Of a DNA stretch of 64,000 nucleotides, positions 17,072 to 26,256 are shown piece after piece. Source of the DNA: Burkholderia stabilis (GTDB taxonomy: Bacteria; Pseudomonadota; Gammaproteobacteria; Burkholderiales; Burkholderiaceae); contig NZ_CP016443.1 in NCBI RefSeq assembly GCF_001742165.1, forward strand, positions 2,418,001-2,482,000. Reading direction: 5' to 3'. Position 1 is the stretch's first letter. Each line of letters opens with the position of its first letter. Position numbers and translations under genes: made by a program. The notes below the pieces were generated by a model that worked only from the letters and a program-made list of their open reading frames with translations, ran no database searches and was not told the DNA's origin.

Positions 17072-17896
17072 ATGAACGCATGGATCGCCGAACTGCCGAT
17101 GTACAACGTGACGCCGCGCCACGCCACGCTGTGGCGCGCGCTGCTGCGCGACACGCTCGATGCGTTCGCGGCGGCGGGCGGGCCTGCCGACGTCGCGCTG
17201 CCCGATGCGCCTTCCGCCGACCTGCATGCGCTGTGGCGGCGCGGCGATCTGCTGTTGTCGCAGACCTGCGGCTACCCGTACCGGATGCTCGGCCTGCGCG
17301 ACACCGTGCGCTTGATCGCGACGCCGGTGTTCGACGTGAACGGCTGCCGGGGGGCGCACTACAGCAGCGTGCTGGTCGTGTCGGCGCGCGTGCATGCGGG
17401 CGGCGCGACGACGCTCGCCGCGTGTCGCGGGCTGCGGGCCGGATTCAACGGCGCGGATTCGCACAGCGGGATGAATGCGTTCAGGCATGCGGTCGCGCCG
17501 CATGCGCACGACGGCACATTCTTCGGATCGGTCACGCCGTTCGGCTCGCACGTGAACGTGCTGCGTGCGCTCGGGTCGGGCGAAGCCGATTGCGCGGCGA
17601 TCGACTGCGTGACGTTCGCGTATGTGCGCGACGGGTTGCCTGAGCTGCTGAAGGACATCCGGATCATCGGCACGACCGCGTTCGCGCCGGGGTTGCCGTT
17701 CATCGCGTCGCGGGGGCTGGAAGAAGGTCGGACCGACGCGTTGCGTGATGCGCTCGATCGCGCGGTCGCGGCCGATGCGCAACGTGCGCGCGTGTTGCGG
17801 CTGAAGGGGTTCGAGCGGCTGTCGCCGGTCGATTACGACACGATCGACCGGCTGGCGCGGGACGCCGCCGCGCACGGGTATCCCGAGCTGGCGTGA
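17072..17896 (+). CDS. PhnD/SsuA-like substrate-binding protein without signal peptide
   Basis: 274 residues resembling periplasmic binding proteins of the PhnD/phosphonate family (LLLSQTCGYPYRMLGLRD, then YSSVLVVSARVHAGG and GSGEADCAAIDCVTFAYV). No signal peptide or lipobox is seen, so the mature fold would be cytoplasmic, unlike ordinary transporter binding proteins. No ABC permease or ATPase is adjacent. It may be a solitary ligand sensor. It is convergent with dbpA, 64 bases apart. Confidence 0.8.
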   Translation: MNAWIAELPMYNVTPRHATLWRALLRDTLDAFAAAGGPADVALPDAPSADLHALWRRGDLLLSQTCGYPYRMLGLRDTVRLIATPVFDVNGCRGAHYSSVLVVSARVHAGGATTLAACRGLRAGFNGADSHSGMNAFRHAVAPHAHDGTFFGSVTPFGSHVNVLRALGSGEADCAAIDCVTFAYVRDGLPELLKDIRIIGTTAFAPGLPFIASRGLEEGRTDALRDALDRAVAADAQRARVLRLKGFERLSPVDYDTIDRLARDAAAHGYPELA

Positions 17897-17960
17897 TGCG
17901 CGGGGTGTGCGGGTCGTGCCGGGCGGCGCGCAACGGTGCGACCGTCCGCGCCGCTTTCCG

Positions 17961-19358
17961 TCACTCTTCGTCCATCAACCGGACCTTGACCCGCTTGCCC
18001 TTGATCTTCCCTGCATTGAGCTTGCGCAGCGCATCATGCGCGACGCCGCGCTCGATCGCGACATACGTCGAGAACTCGGTCACGTTGATCTTGCCGATCT
18101 GCTTGCCGTCGAAGCCAGCGTCGCCGGTCAGCGCGCCGAGCACGTCGCCCGGGCGGATCTTGTCCTTGCGCCCGCCGAGGATCTGCAGCGTCTCCATCGG
18201 CGGCAGCAGCGTGTCGTCGCCGGCCGGCTTCAGCTCGGCGAGCGGATGCCATTCGACGTCGCGCTTCTGTGCGTTCTCGATCGCGCCGACGCGGCCCATC
18301 TCGTCCATGCTCGCGAGGCTCAGCGCCCAGCCGTCCTGATCCGCGCGGCCCGTGCGGCCGATGCGGTGCACGTGCACTTCGGGGTCGGGCGTCACGTCGA
18401 CGTTGATCACCGCTTCGAGCTGTGCGATGTCGAGCCCGCGCGCGGCGACGTCGGTCGCGACCAGCACCGAGCAGCTGCGGTTCGCGAACTGGATCAACAC
18501 CTGGTCGCGCTCGCGCTGGTCGAGCTCGCCGTGCAGCGCGAGCGCGTGGAAGCCCTGCGCATGCAGCACGTCGAGCAGGTCGCGGCACTGCTGCTTCGTG
18601 TTGCAGAACGCGATCGTGCTCACGGGCCGGTAGTGGTTCAGCAACTGGCCGACCGCGTGCAGCCGCTCGTTCTCGGTCACTTCATAGAAGCGCTGGCGGA
18701 TCTTGCTGTTGTCGTGGCGCTCTTCGAGCTTCACTTCCTTCGGGTTGCGCAGGAACTGCTGGCTCAGCTTGACGATGCCGTCCGGATAGGTCGCGGAGAA
18801 CAGCAGCGTCTGGCGCGTCGTCGGGCACATTCGCGCGACCTTCGCGATGTCGTCGAAGAAGCCCATGTCGAGCATCCGGTCGGCTTCGTCGAGCACGAGC
18901 GTGTTCAGCGCGTCGAGCTTCAGGTTGCCGCGGTCGAGGTGATCCATGATGCGGCCCGGCGTGCCGACGACGATATGCGCGCCGTGTTCGAGGCTCTGCG
19001 CCTGCGGGCGCATCGGCGTGCCGCCGCACAGCGTCAGCACCTTCACGTTCTCCTCGGCGCGCGCGAGGCGGCGCACTTCCTGCGCGACCTGATCGGCGAG
19101 CTCGCGCGTCGGGCACAGGATCATCGCCTGCACGTCGAAGCTGCGCGCATCGAGGCGCGACAGCAGCGCGAGCGAGAACGCGGCGGTCTTGCCGCTGCCC
19201 GTCTTCGCCTGCGCGATCAGGTCCTGGCCGGCCAGCGCGATCGGCAGGCTCGCGGCCTGGATCGGCGTCATGTCGACATAACCGAGCTGCGCGAGGTTGG
19301 CGAGCGTCGCAGGCGTCAGCGGCAGCGCGCTGAAGGGCGTGGCGGTCGGTTGGGTCAT
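17961..19358 (-). CDS. dbpA: ATP-dependent RNA helicase DbpA
   Basis: 465 residues with all DEAD-box motifs: AKTGSGKT (51-58), PTRELADQ, GTPGRIMDH, DEAD (157-160), SAT, ATDVAARGLD and HRIGRTGR. A C-terminal RNA-binding extension (GDAGFDGKQIGKINVTEFST) matches the DbpA domain that recognises hairpin 92 of 23S rRNA, so it acts in large-subunit assembly. The ATG overlaps the stop of the upstream zinc-ribbon gene (ATGA), so the two are probably translated together. Confidence 0.94.
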   Translation of the reverse strand: MTQPTATPFSALPLTPATLANLAQLGYVDMTPIQAASLPIALAGQDLIAQAKTGSGKTAAFSLALLSRLDARSFDVQAMILCPTRELADQVAQEVRRLARAEENVKVLTLCGGTPMRPQAQSLEHGAHIVVGTPGRIMDHLDRGNLKLDALNTLVLDEADRMLDMGFFDDIAKVARMCPTTRQTLLFSATYPDGIVKLSQQFLRNPKEVKLEERHDNSKIRQRFYEVTENERLHAVGQLLNHYRPVSTIAFCNTKQQCRDLLDVLHAQGFHALALHGELDQRERDQVLIQFANRSCSVLVATDVAARGLDIAQLEAVINVDVTPDPEVHVHRIGRTGRADQDGWALSLASMDEMGRVGAIENAQKRDVEWHPLAELKPAGDDTLLPPMETLQILGGRKDKIRPGDVLGALTGDAGFDGKQIGKINVTEFSTYVAIERGVAHDALRKLNAGKIKGKRVKVRLMDEE

Positions 19359-19552
19359 TCGAGGTCTCCGAGGTAAGGCTTGCCTTCCATCTGTTCGTAG
19401 ACGACGGTGCCGTCGTCGCCCTCGAAGCGTTCGAGGTAGTTGCGCGCGCCGCACAGCGGGCAGCGGAACAGCAGCCCCTGGCCTTCGTCCTTGATGACGA
19501 CGTCGGACGTCTCCCACTGCGTGCCGCAGCTCTGGTTTCGGCAAGTAAACAC
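19355..19552 (-). CDS. small zinc-ribbon protein
   Basis: 65 residues with a four-cysteine zinc ribbon (C4, C9, C31, C34: CRNQSC and CPLC). The start is GTG at 19552, with GGAG at a proper distance before it; the upstream continuation is not conserved-looking. Its stop overlaps the dbpA start by four bases, so it is the first gene of a two-gene operon. It may be a nucleic-acid-binding or rubredoxin-like helper. Function unknown. Confidence 0.8.
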   Translation of the reverse strand: MFTCRNQSCGTQWETSDVVIKDEGQGLLFRCPLCGARNYLERFEGDDGTVVYEQMEGKPYLGDLE

Positions 19553-19750
19553 GGTCTTTCTCCAGCTGAATTCGGTTGGTGGCGCGCCCGGGCGGGCGCG
19601 ACAGCGGCGGGCGGCGCTCGCGCGGCTTGGGCGCGGGCCGCACTGGCGGTCGCCTGGATTGCGTCGATGCGGATGATGGATCGGGCGGCGACGGGGCCGC
19701 GCGTGCCGCAATTCTAGCGGATGCGGGCCGCCCCGCCGGTGCCTGCCATG

Positions 19751-19778
19751 AAAAACGGCCGCCCCGGAGGGCGGCCGT
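19751..19778 (-). terminator. Rho-independent terminator of mqo
   Basis: A perfect 10-bp GC-rich stem (19755-19764 with 19769-19778, loop CGGA) is followed on the minus strand by five T (19751-19755). It lies about 50 bases past the mqo stop. Confidence 0.85.
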
Positions 19779-19826
19779 GTCGTGCGGCGGAACGGGGTGA
19801 AACGGGGCGAAACGGCGCTCGCTGCG

Positions 19827-21470
19827 TTACAGCGCCATGTCGGCCGACGCCTTCGCCGGACGGGCCGGCGCGTTGCCGGTCGGCTGCGACGGCACGTTGA
19901 GGTCGATCTTCGGCGGCGGCGAGAGCTGCAGCACGTCGCTCGTATAGGTCCATTCCTCGACGACCTTCGCCGGGCTGTCGTTCAGCTTCGTGCCGTAGCT
20001 CGGCACGATCTGGCGGATCTTCTGCTGCCACTCGGGCGTCGCGACCTTGTCCTTGAACACCTTCTTCATCAGGTTCAGCATGATCGGCGCGGCCGTCGAT
20101 GCGCCCGGCGACGCGCCGAGCAGGCCCGCGATGCTGCCGTCCTGCGAGCTGACGATCTCGGTGCCGAGCTTCAGCACGCCGCCCTTCACCGGGTCGCGCT
20201 TGATGATCTGCACGCGCTGGCCGGCTTGCCACAGGCGCCAGTCTTCCTTCTTCGCGTTCGGGAAGTATTCCTTCAGCGCGTTGAAGCGGTCGTCGTCCGA
20301 CAGCATCAGCTGGCCCGCGAGGTACTGCACGAGCGGGAATTCGTCGACGCCCACACGCATCATCGGCGCGACGTTGTGCGTGTTGGTGCTCTTGAGCAGG
20401 TCGAAATACGAGCCGTTCTTCAGGAACTTGGTCGAGAACGTCGCGAACGGCCCGAACAGGATGATCTTCTTGCCGTCGATGATCCGCGTGTCGAGGTGCG
20501 GCACCGACATCGGCGGCGAGCCGACCGACGCCTTGCCGTATGCCTTCGCCAGATGCTGCTTCACGACGTCGGGGTTGTCGGTCACGAGGAACGAGCCGCC
20601 GACCGGGAATGCGCCGTAGTCTTTCGCCTCGGGGATGCCCGACGCCTGCAGCAGGTGCAGCGCGCCGCCGCCCGCGCCGATGAACACGAACTTCGCGTCG
20701 ACGGATTGCGGCGGTTCATCCGAATGCAGCTTCACCCACGACACGTGCCACGTGCCGTCGGCATTGCGCGTGATCTCGCGCACTTCGCTCGACAGCGACA
20801 GCGTGAAGTTCGGCTGCGTCTTCAGGTAGCCGACGAACTGGCGCGTGATCTCGCCGAAGTTCACGTCGGTGCCGATCGGCGTCCACGTCGCGGCAACCTT
20901 CTGGTTGCGGTCGCGGCCTTCCATCATCAGCGGCACCCACTGCTTGATCTGGTCGTAGTCTTCCGAATACTGCATGCCGCGGAACAGCGGGCTCGCCTGC
21001 AGCGCGTCGTAGCGCTTCTTCAGGAAGCGGACGTTGTCGTCGCCCCAGACGAAGCTCATGTGCGGCGTCGAGTTGATGAACGAGTGCGGGTTCTTCAGCA
21101 CGCCCTGCTTGACCTGCCATGCCCAGAACTGGCGCGAGATCTGGAACGACTCGTTGATCTCGATCGCCTTCGAGATGTCGATCTTGCCGTCCGCCTTCTC
21201 CGGCGTGTAGTTCAGCTCGGCGAGCGCCGAGTGGCCGGTGCCGGCGTTGTTCCAGCCGTTCGAACTTTCCAGCGCGACGCCGTCGAGGCGCTCGACCATC
21301 GTCATCGACCAGTCAGGCTGAAGCTCGTGCAGCCAGACGCCGAGCGTCGAGCTCATGATGCCGCCGCCCACCAGCAGGACGTCGACCTTCTTGGTGTCGG
21401 CGGCGTGCGCGGACGACGCGGCGACGCACAGCGCGAGCGCCGACAGTATTACCCGTAACGTTTTGATCAC
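19827..21470 (-). CDS. mqo: malate:quinone oxidoreductase
   Basis: 547 residues. It starts with a signal-like hydrophobic segment ([19 protein letters not shown]), as in E. coli Mqo, then the FAD motif [16 protein letters not shown], and family blocks [34 protein letters not shown] and [16 protein letters not shown]. It oxidises malate to oxaloacetate and passes electrons to the quinone pool at the membrane. The start is GTG at 21470. It ends in ADMAL, like known Mqo tails. It has a single-gene terminator. Confidence 0.95.
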   Translation of the reverse strand: MIKTLRVILSALALCVAASSAHAADTKKVDVLLVGGGIMSSTLGVWLHELQPDWSMTMVERLDGVALESSNGWNNAGTGHSALAELNYTPEKADGKIDISKAIEINESFQISRQFWAWQVKQGVLKNPHSFINSTPHMSFVWGDDNVRFLKKRYDALQASPLFRGMQYSEDYDQIKQWVPLMMEGRDRNQKVAATWTPIGTDVNFGEITRQFVGYLKTQPNFTLSLSSEVREITRNADGTWHVSWVKLHSDEPPQSVDAKFVFIGAGGGALHLLQASGIPEAKDYGAFPVGGSFLVTDNPDVVKQHLAKAYGKASVGSPPMSVPHLDTRIIDGKKIILFGPFATFSTKFLKNGSYFDLLKSTNTHNVAPMMRVGVDEFPLVQYLAGQLMLSDDDRFNALKEYFPNAKKEDWRLWQAGQRVQIIKRDPVKGGVLKLGTEIVSSQDGSIAGLLGASPGASTAAPIMLNLMKKVFKDKVATPEWQQKIRQIVPSYGTKLNDSPAKVVEEWTYTSDVLQLSPPPKIDLNVPSQPTGNAPARPAKASADMAL

Positions 21471-21548
21471 AGCAGATCCCTTTTTCAACTTGGATGCATC
21501 GGTTTGCCATGCCGCCCGGCGCGCGTGTCGATCGCGGCCGGCACGCGT

Positions 21549-21586
21549 ATCCGGAGATCCGGATCGCGAATCCGGAATTCCGGATT
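21549..21586. repeat. tandem TCCGGA palindromes in the mqo 5' region
   Basis: A 16-base near-palindrome (21549-21564) is followed four bases later by a perfect 18-base palindrome (21569-21586, AATCCGGAATTCCGGATT). They lie about 80-115 bases upstream of the mqo start and could be operator sites or hairpins in its leader. Confidence 0.45.
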
Positions 21587-21869
21587 GGTGCGTGCCGGCG
21601 TTGCATTTGCGCACGCGAGACCGATGCGAAGGACACCTTCGGTTCGGCTCGCGGCAGGCGCGCAATTGCGGACGTCACGGGGCGCGCATTGCGCCGGGGC
21701 CCTTGCGGCAAGCCTGAGCGGTTGGGGGTTCAGGCTGCGTCTGAAAGGGCCGCACGCGACGTCGCTGCCGTGGGCGGGGTGGCAAGGGGCGCGTAATATA
21801 ACCGAACTCGATTGCCGTGTCGCACACGCGAAATAGCCTTGTTTTCGTGGGGTTTTTTGTGCGTCCGGG

Positions 21870-21900
21870 TTTCCGGAATCGCGGTGGGCGATGCCGGAAA
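21870..21900. repeat. 13-bp inverted repeat, one mismatch
   Basis: Bases 21870-21882 and 21888-21900 pair at 12 of 13 positions around a 5-base loop (GGTGG). There is no adjacent T-run in the correct orientation for a terminator. It lies between mqo and the lipoprotein gene. Confidence 0.45.
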
Positions 21901-22059
21901 AAAGGCGGGAATTCGAAGGTCCGACGCGCGCGATTTCGTGCGCGCCGCGTGCCGACGGGAAACGTCGGAATGTCGATGTGCCGATGCGGTGCACGAACGG
22001 TCGTGCCACGCTTCACGTCGGCGATGTCATTGCGTCGCGGCATGGCGCCGCGACCCGCA

Positions 22060-22353
22060 TCACTTCGCTGCGCTGCTTCCGCAGAACTGGTCGTACGCCT
22101 GCGCCGAATTCGCGAAACCCTTTTGCTTCGCGAGTTCCCACGGGCGCTCGCATTGCTGCGTCTTTTCGCACCACGCGTAACCGGCCGAGCCGATGCAGCC
22201 GTGCGCGTCGCGATCGCCGCCGACGCGCGGCGGCGCGGCCTGCGCCGAAGCATCGGCAGGCGCCGGCGCAGACGATTGCGCCGCACAGGCGCTCAATGCG
22301 AACGCGCACGCAAGCGCGGCGGCCGCCGGGGCAAAAGAAGTGAAACGCTTCAT
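22060..22353 (-). CDS. small cysteine-containing lipoprotein
   Basis: 97 residues beginning with a lipoprotein signal (ACAFALSACAAQ, lipidated cysteine near residue 23). The mature part has a compact conserved-looking block, GCIGSAGYAWCEKTQQCERP, followed by WELAKQKGF and a final cysteine, suggesting two disulfides in the periplasm. Proteins with this short C/W-rich block are widespread in proteobacteria, but no function is known to me. GGAG lies before the ATG at 22353. It is 70 bases downstream of the Lrp gene on the same strand and may share its transcript. Confidence 0.75.
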   Translation of the reverse strand: MKRFTSFAPAAAALACAFALSACAAQSSAPAPADASAQAAPPRVGGDRDAHGCIGSAGYAWCEKTQQCERPWELAKQKGFANSAQAYDQFCGSSAAK

Positions 22354-22423
22354 CAGGTAGTGCTCCATGGGATGGGGATCGGGAACGGAATGACGGCCTG
22401 CATGTGCATCTGCATCGCGCCGC

Positions 22424-22912
22424 TCATGCGTCCGGCACCGGCACGCGCGACGAGAACTTCACCTCGCGCAACGCGAGGCTCGACTGGATCGACGATACGC
22501 CGGCCTGCTTGCGCAGCACGCGCTCGACGAATTCCGCATACGCGTCGAGATCGGCCGCGACGACCTGCAGGATGTAATCGGCCGCGCCGGTGATCTTGTG
22601 GCAGGACGTCACCTCGTCGTGCCGGCGCATCACATCCTCGAAGTGATCGGAATCCTGGTCCGAGTGCATGTTGAACGTCACCTGCACGAACGCGAACACG
22701 TTCATGCCGAGCGCGCGCCGGTCGAGGTTCGCCTGGTAGCCGGTGATCACGCGTTCGTCCTCGAGCCGCTTGCGGCGGCGCCAGCACGGCGTGACGCTCA
22801 GCGACAGCTTTTCGCCGAGCGTCGCGTTCGACAGCGCGCCGTCTTCCTGCAGCAGGCGGAGCATCGCGCGGTCGACGCCGTCCAGTTCAACCGAAGCGCG
22901 ATTTTTGCTCAT
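22424..22912 (-). CDS. Lrp/AsnC family transcriptional regulator
   Basis: 162 residues: an N-terminal helix-turn-helix (VDRAMLRLLQEDGALSNATL, then SVTPCWRRRKRLEDERVI) and a C-terminal RAM domain (VFAFVQVTFNM, HKITGAADYILQVV). Such regulators sense amino acids and form octamers on DNA. It is divergent from an acetylpolyamine amidohydrolase gene (125-base gap) followed by an amino-acid binding protein, so it probably controls that pair in response to an amino acid or polyamine. Confidence 0.9.
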   Translation of the reverse strand: MSKNRASVELDGVDRAMLRLLQEDGALSNATLGEKLSLSVTPCWRRRKRLEDERVITGYQANLDRRALGMNVFAFVQVTFNMHSDQDSDHFEDVMRRHDEVTSCHKITGAADYILQVVAADLDAYAEFVERVLRKQAGVSSIQSSLALREVKFSSRVPVPDA

Positions 22913-23037
22913 ATCCGTGATTCCGTAGACAGTTTTCTCAAAATTCTACGAAACGTGCGAGCGAAAAGCAAAGTTATTGCCGGTCGGGGTCAATAGACTG
23001 TTGTCACCCTTCACTGTCATCACTGCCCCGCTCAACC

Positions 23038-24075
23038 ATGCTCACGGTCTACAGCAGCGATCATCACCTGCATCGCGGCGTCGAACTGAAGGACGGCGCG
23101 ATCACCGAGTCGTTCGAAAACCCCCTTCGTGCCGAAACGGTGCTTGCGCAGGTCCGCGCGGCCGGCCTCGGCGACGTGATCGCGCCGCGCGCGTTCGACC
23201 GCGCGTGTTATGCGGGCGCGCACAGCGCGCGCTACGTCGATTTCCTCGCCGGCGCGTGGGATGAATGGACCGCGACCGGCCGCACCTGCCAGGCGCTGCC
23301 GCTCGTGTGGCCGGTGCGCGCGATGCCGGCGGCCGCGACGCTGCCCGATTTCATCGACGGCAAGCTCGGCTTCTTCGCGATGGACGCCGGCGCGCCGATC
23401 AACGCGGGCACGTGGGACGCGGTGAGCGCGAGCGCGAACTCGGCGCTCACCGGCGCCGACCTGCTGTCGAACGGCGGCGCGCGCGCGGCCTTCGCGCTGT
23501 GCCGCCCGCCCGGCCACCATGCGGGGCGTGAGTACATGGGCGGCTACTGCTACCTGAACAACGCGGCGATCGCCGCGCAGCACGGCATCGCGCAGGGCGC
23601 TGCGCGCGTCGCGGTGCTCGACGTCGATTTCCATCACGGCAACGGCACGCAGGACATCTTCTACGAACGCGCGGACGTGCTGTTCGCGTCGATCCACGGC
23701 GAGCCGCACGTGTCGTACCCGTACTTTTCCGGCTATGCGGACGAGCGCGGCACGGGTGCGGGTGAAGGTTTCAACCTGAACCTGCCGCTGCCGAAGGGCA
23801 CGCAGTGGGACACCTATGCAACGGCGCTCGGCCATGCGGCGGACGCGATCGTTGCGCACGCACCCGATCTGCTTGTCGTGTCGCTCGGCGTCGACACGTT
23901 CGAGCACGACCCGATCAGCCATTTCCGCCTTCGCTCGCCCGACTACCTGCGCATCGGCGAGGCGCTCGCGCGCCTGAACCTGCCGACGCTGTTCGTGATG
24001 GAAGGCGGCTACATGGTCGAGGAGATCGGCATCAACGCGGTGAACGTGCTGCTGGGTTTCGAAGGGCGCGCGTGA
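23038..24075 (+). CDS. histone-deacetylase-like acetylpolyamine amidohydrolase
   Basis: 345 residues of the zinc-dependent arginase/deacetylase fold. The catalytic tandem histidines are H160-H161 (PPGHHAG), zinc ligands D197 and H199 lie in LDVDFHHGNGTQ, the third aspartate in LGVDTFEHD, and the tyrosine loop in MEGGYMVEE. Close relatives (AphA/AphB, HdaH types) remove acetyl groups from acetylputrescine, acetylcadaverine and similar compounds, feeding polyamine breakdown. The neighbouring Lrp regulator and the following binding-protein gene fit a nitrogen-scavenging unit. Confidence 0.9.
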   Translation: MLTVYSSDHHLHRGVELKDGAITESFENPLRAETVLAQVRAAGLGDVIAPRAFDRACYAGAHSARYVDFLAGAWDEWTATGRTCQALPLVWPVRAMPAAATLPDFIDGKLGFFAMDAGAPINAGTWDAVSASANSALTGADLLSNGGARAAFALCRPPGHHAGREYMGGYCYLNNAAIAAQHGIAQGAARVAVLDVDFHHGNGTQDIFYERADVLFASIHGEPHVSYPYFSGYADERGTGAGEGFNLNLPLPKGTQWDTYATALGHAADAIVAHAPDLLVVSLGVDTFEHDPISHFRLRSPDYLRIGEALARLNLPTLFVMEGGYMVEEIGINAVNVLLGFEGRA

Positions 24076-24146
24076 GCGCGTCGCATTGCCTTCAACGAAC
24101 GACGTATCCGAACACGAACGAAGCGCGACAAGGAAGGAGACAAACC

Positions 24147-25289
24147 ATGAATCGACATCACAAGACGGCATTGGCCGCTGCGGCCGCACTGACGTGCGCG
24201 GTGGCCGCGTTCCCGGCGCACGCGGACGAGATCGTGCGCATCGGCCACGTCGCGCCGCTGACCGGCGCGATCGCGCATCTCGGCAAGGACAGCGAGAACG
24301 GCGCGCGGCTCGCGGTCGAGGAAATCAACGCGAAGGGGCTCGTGATCGGCGGCAAGAAGGTCACGCTGCAACTCGACGCGCAGGACGACGCGGGCGATCC
24401 GCGCACCGCGACGCAGGTTGCGCAGCGGCTCGTCGACGACAAGGTGGTCGGCGTCGTCGGCCATCACAACTCGGGCACGTCGATTCCGGCGTCGCGCGTG
24501 TATCGCGACGGCGGCGTCGTGCAGATCTCGCAGGCCGCGACCAACCCCACGTACACGCAGCAGGGTTTCAAGACGACGTATCGCGTCGTCGCGACCGACG
24601 CGCAGCAGGGGCCGGCGCTCGCGATGTATGCGGCGAAGAACATGGGGATCAGGACGGTTGCCGTGGTTGACGATTCGACCGCGTACGGGCAGGGCCTCGC
24701 GACCGAGTTCGAGAAGGCGGCGAAGGCGTCCGGCATGAAGGTGGTGTCGCGCGACGCGACCAACGACAAGGCGATCGATTTCCGCGCGATCCTCACGAAG
24801 ATCAAGGGCGAGAATCCGGACGCGATCATGTACGGCGGGATGGATGCAACCGGCGGCCCGCTCGCGAAGCAGGCGCGGCAGCTCGGCATGCGCGCGAAGA
24901 TTCTCGCCGGCGACGGCGTGTGCTCGACCGACCTGCCGAAGCTTGCAGGCCCGGCATCCGACAACGTCGTGTGTTCCGAGGCCGGCATCGCGCTCGAGAA
25001 GATGCCGGGCGGCGCGGCGTTCGTAAAGCGCTACGAAGCGCGTTACCACCAGCCGATGCAGGTGTATGCGCCGTTCTCGTACGACGCGGTGTACATCATC
25101 GTCGACGCGATGAAGCGCGCGAACTCGACGGACCCGGCGAAGGTGCTGGCCGCGATGCCGGCCACCGACTATCGCGGCGTGATCGGCGAAACGAGCTTCA
25201 CGCCGCAGGGCGACCTGAAGCACGGCGCGATCTCGGTGTTCACGTACAAGAGCGGGAAGAAGGCGCTGCTCGATATCGTGAAGATGTGA
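24147..25289 (+). CDS. branched-chain amino acid ABC transporter substrate-binding protein (LivJ-like)
   Basis: 380 residues with a Sec signal (AAAAALTCAVAAFPAHAD) and a type I periplasmic-binding fold (VRIGHVAPLTGAIAHLGKD, VVGHHNSGTSIPASRVY, DDSTAYGQGLA). AAGGAGA lies before the ATG. It is 71 bases downstream of the amidohydrolase and probably in its operon. No permease or ATPase follows, so it must share a transporter encoded elsewhere. The ligand could be an amino acid or a polyamine-related compound. Confidence 0.9.
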   Translation: MNRHHKTALAAAAALTCAVAAFPAHADEIVRIGHVAPLTGAIAHLGKDSENGARLAVEEINAKGLVIGGKKVTLQLDAQDDAGDPRTATQVAQRLVDDKVVGVVGHHNSGTSIPASRVYRDGGVVQISQAATNPTYTQQGFKTTYRVVATDAQQGPALAMYAAKNMGIRTVAVVDDSTAYGQGLATEFEKAAKASGMKVVSRDATNDKAIDFRAILTKIKGENPDAIMYGGMDATGGPLAKQARQLGMRAKILAGDGVCSTDLPKLAGPASDNVVCSEAGIALEKMPGGAAFVKRYEARYHQPMQVYAPFSYDAVYIIVDAMKRANSTDPAKVLAAMPATDYRGVIGETSFTPQGDLKHGAISVFTYKSGKKALLDIVKM

Positions 25290-25301
25290 TGCCGGCGGGG
25301 G

Positions 25302-25327
25302 CGGGCAGCAGGCGTTGCTGCCCGTTT
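25302..25327 (+). terminator. likely terminator after the LivJ-like gene
   Basis: A perfect 9-bp stem (25302-25310 with 25316-25324, loop GGCGT) is followed by only three T. It starts 13 bases past the stop of the binding-protein gene. Confidence 0.55.
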
Positions 25328-25386
25328 GCGCATGCGCGCGTTCCGTCGCAGGACCGGGCCGACGGCCCGGCCGATGCCGGCGGCCG

Positions 25387-26256
25387 TTACAGCGCCCGCG
25401 TGCGCACGTTGTCCACGCTGCGCGCCGCGTCGTGCACGATATGCAGTTCGCGCGTGCGGATCGGCAGCGCGCAGTTCGCATCGGCGAGCGTCTTGCGCAC
25501 CTGGCGCGCGAGGCGCCAGCGCATCGCCCAGAACTTGTCGGTATGCGTCCAGACGCGCATGTTCGCGACCGCCGTGCTGTCGTCGAAGCGCATCACCATC
25601 ACGTCCGGCGCCGGGTCCTGCAGCACGTCGGGATCGGCCGCGGCCAGCGCGCGCAACGCGTCGAGCGCACGGTCGATATCGTCGTGCACGGACACTTCCA
25701 CTTCGAGATCGAGGCGGCGCGTCGGGTTGCGCGTGTAGTTGCGGATCGAGCTGCCCCACAGCGCACTGTTCGGCACGTATTCGCAGATGCCGTCCGGCTT
25801 CGTCAGCCGCGTCATGAACAGGCCGACTTCGTCGACGGTGCCCGCGACGCCGCTGCCGCCGTCGATGTAGTCGCCGACCTTGAACGGCCGCAGCAGCAGG
25901 AGCATGATGCCGGCCGCGATGTTCTGCATCGTGCCCTGCAGCGCGAGCCCGATCGCGAGGCCGGCCGCGCCGAGCACCGCGACGATGCTCGCGGTTTCGA
26001 TGCCGAGCTGCGACAGTGCGCCGACGATTGCGACGATGCGGATGCCCCACACGGCGACGTCGCAGAGAATCGGCCGGAGCGTGTCGTCGACGCGCTCCTT
26101 GTTCGAGAGCAGCCGGTTCAGCCAGTTGCCGATGCGTTTGGACAGCCACCAGCCCGCGACGAGCAGCGCAAGGCCGCCGCACAGCTTGATGGAAAGCGTG
26201 GACAGTGCGTTCCACAGGAACGTCCAGCGTTCCGGATGAAGGTGATCGAGAAACAT
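25387..26256 (-). CDS. MscS family mechanosensitive channel
   Basis: 289 residues with three membrane spans: residues 23-43 (LSIKLCGGLALLVAGWWLSK), about 68-88, and a glycine/alanine-rich pore helix (VLGAAGLAIGLALQGTMQNI). The beta domain follows (RPFKVGDYIDGGSGVAGTVD, VPNSALWGSSIRNYTRNPTR). It is a short MscS-type channel that relieves turgor on osmotic downshock. The ATG at 26256 has GGAA upstream. It is convergent with the LivJ-like gene. Confidence 0.93.
   Translation of the reverse strand: MFLDHLHPERWTFLWNALSTLSIKLCGGLALLVAGWWLSKRIGNWLNRLLSNKERVDDTLRPILCDVAVWGIRIVAIVGALSQLGIETASIVAVLGAAGLAIGLALQGTMQNIAAGIMLLLLRPFKVGDYIDGGSGVAGTVDEVGLFMTRLTKPDGICEYVPNSALWGSSIRNYTRNPTRRLDLEVEVSVHDDIDRALDALRALAAADPDVLQDPAPDVMVMRFDDSTAVANMRVWTHTDKFWAMRWRLARQVRKTLADANCALPIRTRELHIVHDAARSVDNVRTRAL

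Larger units (their letters stand above)
21471..22059. other. long intergenic region upstream of mqo with palindromes
   Basis: No gene is supported; frames here are low-complexity arginine-rich shadows. It contains two adjacent TCCGGA-based palindromes at 21549-21586 and a near-perfect 13-bp inverted repeat at 21870-21900. An AT-rich stretch around 21793-21860 is the best place for an mqo promoter on the minus strand. Confidence 0.5.

Noticed and set aside
21485..22009. 174-residue minus-strand frame upstream of mqo
   Set aside because: Low-complexity Arg/Pro sequence lacking any domain, in a palindrome-rich intergenic region.
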